Part shown: positions 5,989 through 11,423 of the stretch, piece by piece
Position numbering within the stretch: position 1 is the first letter of the stretch
How the letters are laid out: each line of letters opens with the position of its first letter
Assembly (NCBI GenBank): GCA_036520315.1
Contig: DATDJZ010000203.1
Coordinates: forward strand, 1 to 14,752
DNA length: 14,752 nt
Source of the DNA: DASUPK01 sp036520315
GTDB lineage: Bacteria > Actinomycetota > Thermoleophilia > Solirubrobacterales > 70-9
Reading direction: 5' to 3'
Notes under the pieces: model-generated
Told to the model about the DNA's origin: nothing
What the model saw: the letters and a program-made list of their open reading frames with translations, nothing else
Database searches by the model: none
Made by a program: the position numbers and the translations under genes

Positions 5989-7554
5989 ATGAAGGGGGAG
6001 GGGAACGGATTCCGTCGAGCGATTGCCCTGAGCGCGGCCGTGATCGCCTGCGCTGCCCTACCGGCGTCTGCTTCGGCGGTGACCACGACCCGCTACGCCG
6101 CGCCGGGCGGCAACGCAGCCGACACCGTCTGCATCACGCCGGACGCTCCGAAGTGCAGCGTCGGGACTGCGGCTGCGGGCATCGACGTCGATGCGGACGA
6201 CGAGGCAGTGATCCTGCCGGGCAACTACTCCGATACCGCGGGTGACCTCGACGGCGACGTCGGTCCGTCCGGAACCGGGAATTCAACCGACCACGTTGTC
6301 CAGCCGACCGCCGTGAACGTTCACGGAGCGAGTGGACAGCCGCGGCCGGTGATCACCCTGAACACCGACACCTTCTATGGGGCATTTCTCCTTGGGAGTC
6401 CGGGGACGCTGTCGGACCTCGAGATCGTCACCTCCGTCTCCACGAGCAACCTCACGACGTTCGGTGGTAGCAGCACCGCCATCGTCGATCGGGTTGCCGC
6501 TCGCTCGAGCAAGGACAATGCGCTCGTCTGCAACATGGCGGGCGGGACGATCCGGAATTCGGCCTGCCTCAGCTCCGGCAGCGGCGGCACGGCCCTTGGC
6601 GCGAGCACCTTCATCGGGGGCACGTTCACGACCAACATCCGGAACGTGACGGCGATTGCCTCCGGGACCGGCTCCTACGGAGCTTTCTACTTCTACGCCA
6701 CCGCCTCTCCGCCTGTAGGTCCCACGATCACGGTCTCGGCCAAGAGCCTGGTCACCCAGGGGACCAGCCAGGACGTTCGAGTCAGGGCATCCGGAACCGG
6801 TACCACGGTGACGATGAACCTGGATCACTCCGATTACGACACCGCCATCGACGAGGACATCTCCGGAGGCGTGGCATCGGTCACCGCGCCGGGAAGCGGG
6901 ACGGGGAACATCACCGCTGCGCCGCTCCTCGCGGCCGACGGCTACCACCAGCTCAGTGGATCCCTGACGATCAACGCCGGGGCCACTGATGGAAACAGTG
7001 GCACCACCGACATCGACGGCCAGCAGCGCGCAATCGGGACTGCCGACATCGGGGCGGACGAGCTCGGCGGACCCACCACAACGACTGTGGCTTGTATTCC
7101 TGAATCCGTCCCAGCTGGCTCTACGACCACTTGCACGGCTACGGTCACCGATCCAGTGATGGGCAACCCAACGCCGACCGGAAGCGTCAGCTTCACCTCC
7201 GACGTGCCGGGTGGTTCCTTTGGGTCCGGCGGCGCCTGCGCCCTGGCACCCGTCACGTTGGGCCAGTCGAGCTGCGAGGTGACATACAGCGCCGGGTCGG
7301 GTGGCCCAGGGACACACGGGATTACAGCGGCTTACGGAGGCGACACGATCCACGACGGCAGCGTGGACGAGGTCTCCATCCTCTTCCAAGTCTTCGAGAC
7401 GGGACCTCCGCCGCCAACATTTGCGGGCCCGACTCAGGTCGTCAATCGGTGTCCCGCGCTGCGCAAGAAGCTGAGAAAGGCCAAGAAGGCCCACAACACC
7501 GCCAAGGTGCGGAAGCTCAAGAAGAAGCTCAGGAACCTCTGCGCTATCCGCTAG
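5989..7554 (+). CDS. Secreted beta-helix / Ig-like repeat protein with basic Cys-bracketed tail
   Basis: This 521-residue exported protein has no known enzyme motif. Residues 1-30 form a signal peptide. Cleavage may follow ASASA, but VIAC at 18-21 also fits a lipobox, so lipidation at Cys21 is possible. Residues 32 to about 355 resemble choice-of-anchor or parallel beta-helix proteins: TRYAAPGG, paired Cys48/Cys56, AVILPGNYSD, then many short strands, closing with DIDGQQRAIGTADIGADELG. Residues about 365-465 look like one bacterial Ig-like domain with Cys369, 382, 417 and 429. The last 34 residues, from Cys488, are strongly basic (15 Lys/Arg, no acidic residue), with a second cysteine at 518. 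The role is probably at the cell surface, in adhesion or in cell-wall association. The stop codon overlaps that of the convergent fumarase gene. Confidence 0.8.
   Translation: MKGEGNGFRRAIALSAAVIACAALPASASAVTTTRYAAPGGNAADTVCITPDAPKCSVGTAAAGIDVDADDEAVILPGNYSDTAGDLDGDVGPSGTGNSTDHVVQPTAVNVHGASGQPRPVITLNTDTFYGAFLLGSPGTLSDLEIVTSVSTSNLTTFGGSSTAIVDRVAARSSKDNALVCNMAGGTIRNSACLSSGSGGTALGASTFIGGTFTTNIRNVTAIASGTGSYGAFYFYATASPPVGPTITVSAKSLVTQGTSQDVRVRASGTGTTVTMNLDHSDYDTAIDEDISGGVASVTAPGSGTGNITAAPLLAADGYHQLSGSLTINAGATDGNSGTTDIDGQQRAIGTADIGADELGGPTTTTVACIPESVPAGSTTTCTATVTDPVMGNPTPTGSVSFTSDVPGGSFGSGGACALAPVTLGQSSCEVTYSAGSGGPGTHGITAAYGGDTIHDGSVDEVSILFQVFETGPPPPTFAGPTQVVNRCPALRKKLRKAKKAHNTAKVRKLKKKLRNLCAIR
7551..7554. 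other. Shared CTAG: overlapping stop codons of convergent genes
   Basis: The palindrome CTAG provides TAG on the plus strand (7552-7554) for the Ig-like protein and TAG on the minus strand (7553-7551) for the fumarase. The two coding regions therefore overlap by 4 bases, with no room for a terminator between them. Confidence 0.95.
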
Positions 7555-8870
7555 TCGTGCGGCCGGGCCATCTTGCGATGGTCGAGCGCCTCGTCGAGGA
7601 TCTTCTCGTCGACCCCCATCTCCTTCGCCACCTCGCGAATCGAGCGATTCGAGGCGGCCGCCTCCTTGACGATCTCGCCCGCCTTGTCGTAGCCGATGTG
7701 CGGGTTGAGGGCGGTGGCGACGATCAGGTTCGCCTCCCGGTGGCGCTCGAGCATCTCCTCGTTCGGCTCGATCCCACTGACGCACTTCTCGTCCAGATGG
7801 CGCGCGCCCGCGGCCAGCAGCCTGATCGAGTCGAGCAGGTTTCGGGCGATCAGCGGGACCCTGACGTTGAGCTCGAACTGGCCCTGGCTCCCCGCCATCG
7901 TGATTGCGGCGTCGTTGCCGATCACCTGGTCAGCGACCTGGATGACGACCTCCGCGATGACCGGGTTGACCTTGCCCGGCATGATCGACGATCCCTTCTG
8001 GAGCTCCGGCAAACGCAGCTCTGCGAGGCCCGCCCGCGGTCCCGAGCCCATCAGCGCGAGATCGTTGGCGATCTTGAGCATCGAGACGGCAACCGTCTTG
8101 AGCGCACCGGAGAGCTCGACCAGGGCGTCCCGATTTGCCTGGGCCTCGAAGGGATCGGCGGGCTCGGAGATGTCGAGACCGGTGTCAGCGCTGAGCTGCT
8201 CACGGACCTTGGCGGCGAACTCAGGATGAGTGTTGAGCCCGGTGCCGGTCGCCGTACCGCCGAGCGGGATCTGCCCGACGCGGCCGAGCGTCGACCGAAC
8301 GCGCTCGGTCCCAAGCCTGATCTGCGCGGCATACCCGGCGAACTCCTGGCCGAGGGTGACGGGGACCGCGTCCATCAGATGCGTGCGGCCGGTCTTGACC
8401 AGGTCCGCGAACTCGTCGGCCTTGCGCTCCAGCGCGGCCCGCAGTTCGTCGAGCGCGGGAAGTAGGTCGGAATGGACCTCGCCCAGCGCCGCCAGGTGAA
8501 CCGCCGAGGGGAAGACGTCGTTCGAGGACTGACCGCGGTTGACATGGTCGTTCGGGTGGGCCTCGTCGCCGGCGAGCTCCGCGATCACCTCGTTCGCGTT
8601 CATGTTCGAGGAGGTCCCCGAGCCGGTCTGGAAGACGTCGATCGGGAACTGGTCGTCGTGCTCCCCGTTGGCGACCTCGTCGCCGGCCTTCGCGATCCTC
8701 TCGGCGAGCTCGGCGTCGAGCTCCCCCAGTTCGGCGTTCGCGCGCGCCGCGGCGGCCTTCAGCCTGCCCAGCCAGTGGATCACCGGCGCCGGGATCGGCT
8801 GGCCGGAGATCTGGAAGTTCTCAACAGCCTTCGTGGTCTCGCCGCCCCAGAGCTCGGTGCGCGTTGCCAT
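7551..8870 (-). CDS. fumC: Class II fumarate hydratase
   Basis: This is the TCA-cycle enzyme that interconverts fumarate and malate in the cytoplasm. It is iron-independent and works as a homotetramer. Hallmarks are TGSGTSSNMNANEV at 82-95, QSSNDVFPSAVH at 114-125, TGRTHLMDA with the catalytic His164, GTATGTGLNTHPEF, and the superfamily signature GSSIMPGKVNP at 293-303 carrying the active-site serine. At 439 residues it is shorter than the usual 460 or so. The shortage is at the N-terminus, where MATRTE runs straight into LWGGETTKAVENF and the usual segment around D-x-MG-x-x-x-VP is absent. A TGA lies directly before the ATG in frame, so no upstream extension is possible. Aspartase or another lyase of the superfamily is less likely given the GTSSNMN and GKVNP context. 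Confidence 0.93.
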   Translation of the reverse strand: MATRTELWGGETTKAVENFQISGQPIPAPVIHWLGRLKAAAARANAELGELDAELAERIAKAGDEVANGEHDDQFPIDVFQTGSGTSSNMNANEVIAELAGDEAHPNDHVNRGQSSNDVFPSAVHLAALGEVHSDLLPALDELRAALERKADEFADLVKTGRTHLMDAVPVTLGQEFAGYAAQIRLGTERVRSTLGRVGQIPLGGTATGTGLNTHPEFAAKVREQLSADTGLDISEPADPFEAQANRDALVELSGALKTVAVSMLKIANDLALMGSGPRAGLAELRLPELQKGSSIMPGKVNPVIAEVVIQVADQVIGNDAAITMAGSQGQFELNVRVPLIARNLLDSIRLLAAGARHLDEKCVSGIEPNEEMLERHREANLIVATALNPHIGYDKAGEIVKEAAASNRSIREVAKEMGVDEKILDEALDHRKMARPHD

Positions 8871-8876
8871 TCACTC

Positions 8877-8882
8877 AGGCTA
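8877..8882 (-). promoter_or_regulatory. Candidate leaderless -10 hexamer (TAGCCT on minus strand)
   Basis: On the minus strand TAGCCT is followed by gagtga and then the fumC ATG, a 6-base spacing. The in-frame TGA immediately before the ATG and the lack of a Shine-Dalgarno sequence agree with a leaderless start. The hexamer begins only one base beyond the stop codon of the upstream lipoprotein gene. Confidence 0.45.
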
Positions 8883-8883
8883 T

Positions 8884-9351
8884 CTACCCGGATTGGCGTC
8901 CGGCGGCGTAGCCGCGGCCGAAGCCCCGCTCGAAGCTCGCCGGCAGCGCCCCACCCGTCTCACTGAAATGTGCCGATGAGTTGAGCCTTCTCACCAGGTC
9001 GGTGTGGATCGGATCGGCACCCTTGCTCACGGCTCCGAGCAGATAGCCGAGCTCGACAGACGCGGGCCCGCCGGGGTCGCGCCGGGCCTCGTTATTGAGC
9101 TTGGTCGCCGCGACGATCATCTCCTGCCCGATGCTGGCGAGCTGCCCAGCCTCCTGCTCGGGGACCAGGCAGTCCGAGATCGGTGTGGTGCTTCCTAGGA
9201 GGACGGGTCCCGGTGCCTTCTCCAGAGCCTTCAGATACACCTCGTTCCCGACCAGGCAGACGCCCGGAGCCTGGTCGTCCTGGCTGTTGCCGCAGCCCAC
9301 GATCAGGGCGGTCGCTGTGGCCGCCACAGCGATAGCGACTCGCTTGAGCAT
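8884..9351 (-). CDS. Small predicted lipoprotein of unknown function
   Basis: The start is ATG 9351, giving 155 residues. A longer frame from 9429 would run across the divergent promoter region and bury the signal peptide. MLKR followed by a hydrophobic Ala/Val stretch ends in the lipobox IVGC with Cys20, the predicted lipidated residue after signal peptidase II cleavage, so the protein should be anchored on the outer face of the membrane. The mature part has two more cysteines (in GVCLVG and SDCLVP) and is largely helical. It ends in a Gly/Arg-rich FERGFGRGYAAGRQSG. I recognise no family. It precedes fumC on the same strand and is divergent from the MarR gene. Confidence 0.75.
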   Translation of the reverse strand: MLKRVAIAVAATATALIVGCGNSQDDQAPGVCLVGNEVYLKALEKAPGPVLLGSTTPISDCLVPEQEAGQLASIGQEMIVAATKLNNEARRDPGGPASVELGYLLGAVSKGADPIHTDLVRRLNSSAHFSETGGALPASFERGFGRGYAAGRQSG

Positions 9352-9357
9352 GCCCTG

Positions 9358-9363
9358 ATCGTA
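9358..9363 (-). promoter_or_regulatory. Candidate leaderless -10 hexamer (TACGAT on minus strand)
   Basis: On the minus strand TACGAT precedes ATG 9351 by 6 bases (cagggc). This is again TAnnnT at leaderless spacing, and it supports the short start for the lipoprotein. Confidence 0.5.
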
Positions 9364-9369
9364 CGTACG
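9360..9369. promoter_or_regulatory. CGTACGTACG palindrome in the lipoprotein/marR divergent gap
   Basis: This 10-base perfect palindrome overlaps the lipoprotein -10 and sits where the -35 of the marR promoter would fall, about 15 bases before TAACTT. A MarR protein could bind here and control both genes, but this is inferred from position only. Confidence 0.3.
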
Positions 9370-9383
9370 TCCGCCGCGGGCCA

Positions 9384-9389
9384 TAACTT
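9384..9389 (+). promoter_or_regulatory. Candidate leaderless -10 hexamer (TAACTT)
   Basis: TAACTT fits TAnnnT and lies 8 bases before GTG 9398. There is no Shine-Dalgarno sequence. GTG is an accepted leaderless start codon in actinobacteria. Confidence 0.5.
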
Positions 9390-9397
9390 GATCACTC

Positions 9398-9850
9398 GTG
9401 ACCGACGAGGCGACGCCCATTCGCCCCATCGATCCGCTCGCTCATCGTGCTCTGGAGGCGCTCGTGCGAGCTCAGGCGAACCTCACCCGCCGCCTCGCGG
9501 CGGACCTCGAGAGGATCGGCGTCTCGGCAACCGGCTTCACCATGCTCGTTCTCTTGACCAGCGCGGGTGGACGCCTCGAGCTGCGCACCATGCGACGTCG
9601 GCTCGGGGCTTCGAAAGCGACCGCGACCGAGGTGCTGGACACCCTCGAGAACCGCGGCTTCGTCAACCGCAGCCGGCTCGAAAGCGATCGCCGGGCCGTG
9701 GCCGTCGCCCTCACCCAGGGGGGCTACAACCTCGTCACCCACGCCTTCCCGGCTCACGCCGAGCGGGTGCGGGAGGCGTTCGGCGTCCTGGACGAAGCCG
9801 AGAAGCGCCAGCTCGCGGACCTCTGCCGCAAGCTCGACCGCGCTGCCTAG
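9398..9850 (+). CDS. MarR family transcriptional regulator
   Basis: This 150-residue winged-helix DNA-binding protein starts at GTG 9398. The helix-turn-helix spans about residues 50-90 (GFTMLVLLTSAGGRLELRTMRRRLGASKATATEVLDTLE, quoted in part), followed by the wing with the family's typical SRLESDRRAVAVALTQGG around 92-110. The flanking helices form the dimer interface. MarR proteins usually repress divergent or autologous promoters and release DNA on binding a small aromatic ligand. Here the natural candidate targets are its own promoter and that of the divergent lipoprotein, 46 bases away, but no efflux or catabolic gene adjoins it. Its TAG stop is 10 bases from the end of the convergent DUF6458 gene. 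Confidence 0.88.
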   Translation: MTDEATPIRPIDPLAHRALEALVRAQANLTRRLAADLERIGVSATGFTMLVLLTSAGGRLELRTMRRRLGASKATATEVLDTLENRGFVNRSRLESDRRAVAVALTQGGYNLVTHAFPAHAERVREAFGVLDEAEKRQLADLCRKLDRAA

Positions 9851-9860
9851 ACGGGCTCGC

Positions 9861-10085
9861 TCAGTACTCGGGGGGACGGCGCCGACGCGCGCCCGGATCG
9901 CCGAGCGTCGGATCGGGCCGCCCGCGAACGAAGGTCAGATAGAGGCCGAGGATGAAGCCGACGGCGCCGACGATCATCAGGATCAGCCCGACGGTCGGGA
10001 TGTCAACGGCCTTCCACTTGTCCTCCACGGCGTACCGCAGGATCGCGCCGACCGCGATCAGGAACAGGGATGAGCCAATCGTCAT
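9861..10085 (-). CDS. DUF6458-like small membrane protein
   Basis: The product has 74 residues and two predicted membrane helices: residues about 3-18 (IGSSLFLIAVGAILRYAV) and about 29-53 (IPTVGLILMIVGAVGFILGLYLTF). A short polar loop, EDKWKAVD, lies between them. A basic, Pro-rich tail, RGRPDPTLGDPGARRRRPP, should face the cytoplasm. The pattern of a glycine-rich first helix, then V-D-x-x-TVGLILMIVGAVG, is that of the actinobacterial DUF6458 family, whose function is unknown. It lies 50 bases downstream of the AraC-type gene on the same strand. No TAnnnT is placed for a leaderless start. A purine-rich AGGAGG occurs 27 bases upstream, too far to serve this ATG. Co-transcription with the regulator is likely. 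Confidence 0.75.
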   Translation of the reverse strand: MTIGSSLFLIAVGAILRYAVEDKWKAVDIPTVGLILMIVGAVGFILGLYLTFVRGRPDPTLGDPGARRRRPPEY

Positions 10086-10135
10086 GGCTGGATGCTGCTC
10101 GCCTGGGCGCCTCCTAAACCCCGCCCGGACGGATA

Positions 10136-10876
10136 TCAGCCGGCCCAGTGCTCGGCCAGGCGGGCGGGGGTCATCCCCGATAGCCGCACGCAGTCCCGCG
10201 TCAGGTGGGACTGGTCGGCGTAACCGAGGTCCGCCGCGGCGCGAGCCAGGTCCAGCTCGCCGTCCGCGAGGGCCGGGGCATTGGAGACGAACCTGCGGAA
10301 TCGCAGCACCCGGTCGAGGGTCTTCGGCCCGTACCCGACCGCCCGGTGGAAGCGTCGCCGAAGCTGCCGCTCGCTGATCCCGAGCGCCTCGGCGAGCCGG
10401 TCGACCCGACTGCCGGTGAAGCCCAGGCGCCGAGACGCGGCGAGCACGAGCGGGTCGAGGTCGGCGCTCGCCAGGCGCGAGTGCACCAGGCCCTCGAGCA
10501 GGCTGAGGGCCTCCTCCTCGCCATCGGCCTCCTCAAAGCGCTCGACGACCTCCGTGGTGCTATGACCGAGGACGTCCTCGATCGGAACGCGGCCGTCGAT
10601 CAGTTCCCGCGCCGGCATGCCGAGGACCGAGCCGGCCACCCCGGGCCGCAGGCGCAGGCCGACGATGGTCTCTCCAGCGTTGAGCGGGTTCGTATGTGCT
10701 TTTCGGTCCGGGCCCACCACCAGCACCGAGCCGCCCCTGAAGAGCAGGTCCACGCAGCCGTCCGGCAGGACCAGAGTCGATTCGTCCTGCGCCGTCTCGG
10801 GCACGCGGCGGACCCAACGGCAGGCGACCAGCGCGTGCAGGTCACGCGAGGGAGCGAGCTCGCGGTAGAAGCTCAC
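10136..10876 (-). CDS. AraC-family regulator with DUF6597-type N-terminal domain
   Basis: This 246-residue transcription regulator starts at GTG 10876. Residues about 1-110 form a sensor domain of the DUF6597 type (SRDLHALVACRWVRRV, then STLVLPDGCVDLLF, then GLRLRPGVAGSVLG). Residues about 150-243 hold the AraC/XylS double helix-turn-helix: VDRLAEALGISERQLRRRFHR for the first and LDLARAAADLGYADQSHLTRD for the second, with FRRF and the C-terminal GMTPARL typical of the family. No effector can be named. It is divergent from the VOC gene with 92 bases between them, and regulators of this class often control an adjoining VOC or similar small enzyme, so that gene is its probable target. Confidence 0.88.
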   Translation of the reverse strand: MSFYRELAPSRDLHALVACRWVRRVPETAQDESTLVLPDGCVDLLFRGGSVLVVGPDRKAHTNPLNAGETIVGLRLRPGVAGSVLGMPARELIDGRVPIEDVLGHSTTEVVERFEEADGEEEALSLLEGLVHSRLASADLDPLVLAASRRLGFTGSRVDRLAEALGISERQLRRRFHRAVGYGPKTLDRVLRFRRFVSNAPALADGELDLARAAADLGYADQSHLTRDCVRLSGMTPARLAEHWAG

Positions 10877-10882
10877 GCTCTG

Positions 10883-10888
10883 AACCTA
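10883..10888 (-). promoter_or_regulatory. Candidate leaderless -10 hexamer (TAGGTT on minus strand)
   Basis: On the minus strand TAGGTT is followed by cagagc and then GTG 10876, a 6-base spacing. There is no Shine-Dalgarno sequence. The hexamer overlaps the first of three GAAC/GTTC half-sites (10882, 10891, 10904) that could bind a regulator. Confidence 0.45.
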
Positions 10889-10922
10889 GCGAACGTCCGA
10901 AATGTTCAAGGCAGGGGAGTGA

Positions 10923-10943
10923 TCGCCGGATAACTTCGCCGGA
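10923..10943 (+). promoter_or_regulatory. VOC promoter: -10 bracketed by an 8-base direct repeat
   Basis: TAACTT at 10931-10936 fits the TAnnnT -10. TCGCCGGA occurs at 10923-10930 and again at 10936-10943, on each side of it. The implied transcript start near 10943 leaves a leader of about 26 bases with a good ribosome binding site. The repeat may be an operator half-site pair, and the divergent AraC-type regulator is the obvious candidate to bind it. Binding is inferred. Confidence 0.4.
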
Positions 10944-10954
10944 AACCCAACTTT

Positions 10955-10962
10955 GGAAGGAG
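10955..10962 (+). promoter_or_regulatory. Ribosome binding site of the VOC gene
   Basis: GGAAGGAG ends 6 bases before ATG 10969, a near-ideal Shine-Dalgarno placement. Most other starts in this window have none. Confidence 0.8.
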
Positions 10963-10968
10963 CCCGCG

Positions 10969-11394
10969 ATGGAACAGCGACTCAGTCTGATCACACTGGG
11001 AATCTCGGACCTCGACCGCGCCCGCAACTTCTACGAGGCGCTCGGCTGGACCACGGGCGCCGCCCCGGACGACGACGTCGTCTTCTTTCAGGCCGGCGGG
11101 ATGATCGTTGCCCTCTGGGACCGCGCCAAGCTCGCCGAGGACAGCGCGATGAAGGAAGGGAACGGATGGGGAGGCGTCACGCTCGCCTACAACACCCGCT
11201 CGGCAAAGGAGGTCGACGACGTGATCGAGGAGGCCCGCGCCGCCGGCGCGACGATCGGCCGTGAGCCCGGCGAGACGTTCTGGGGCGGCCACTCGGCGGT
11301 CTTCATCGACCCCGACGGCTACCCATGGGAAGTCGCCCACAACCCGAACTGGACCATCGAGGCGGACGGCTCGGTGACGCTGCCGGCAGACTGA
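10969..11394 (+). CDS. VOC (glyoxalase/bleomycin-resistance fold) protein
   Basis: The 141-residue product contains the paired beta-alpha-beta-beta-beta modules of the vicinal oxygen chelate superfamily. The first module opens LITLGISDLDRARNFYEALGW (residues 7-27, part shown) and the second begins WGGVTLAYNTRSAKEVD near 67. It closes with FIDPDGYPWEVAHNP, where Glu121 sits at the usual last metal-ligand position. The family includes glyoxalases, dioxygenases and drug-binding proteins. The activity of this member is unknown, and an obvious first-module metal ligand is not clear, so it may be a binding protein. It is divergent from an AraC-type regulator and lies 17 bases before ileS on the same strand. 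Confidence 0.88.
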   Translation: MEQRLSLITLGISDLDRARNFYEALGWTTGAAPDDDVVFFQAGGMIVALWDRAKLAEDSAMKEGNGWGGVTLAYNTRSAKEVDDVIEEARAAGATIGREPGETFWGGHSAVFIDPDGYPWEVAHNPNWTIEADGSVTLPAD

Positions 11395-11400
11395 CTGCCA

Positions 11401-11423
11401 GAATCCGGCCCGTGGCCGGATTC
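11401..11423 (+). promoter_or_regulatory. Perfect 10-bp inverted repeat overlapping the ileS start codon
   Basis: The arms GAATCCGGCC (11401-11410) and GGCCGGATTC (11414-11423) are exact reverse complements separated by CGT. The GTG start of ileS at 11412-11414 takes its first two bases from the loop and its G from the 3' arm. As RNA this would be a compact GC-rich stem at the initiation site. As DNA it is an operator-like palindrome. No T-run follows, which argues against a classical terminator. Confidence 0.8.

Noticed and set aside
7441..7554. Reading the basic tail of the Ig protein as a histone-like or nucleoid protein
   Set aside because: It is the C-terminus of a signal-peptide protein in the same uninterrupted frame, so a cytoplasmic DNA-packaging role is unlikely.
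9352..9429. Longer start for the lipoprotein (ATG 9429, adding 26 residues)
   Set aside because: It would place the signal peptide and lipobox internally and overlap the MarR gene start. The ATG at 9351 has a correctly spaced -10-like hexamer.
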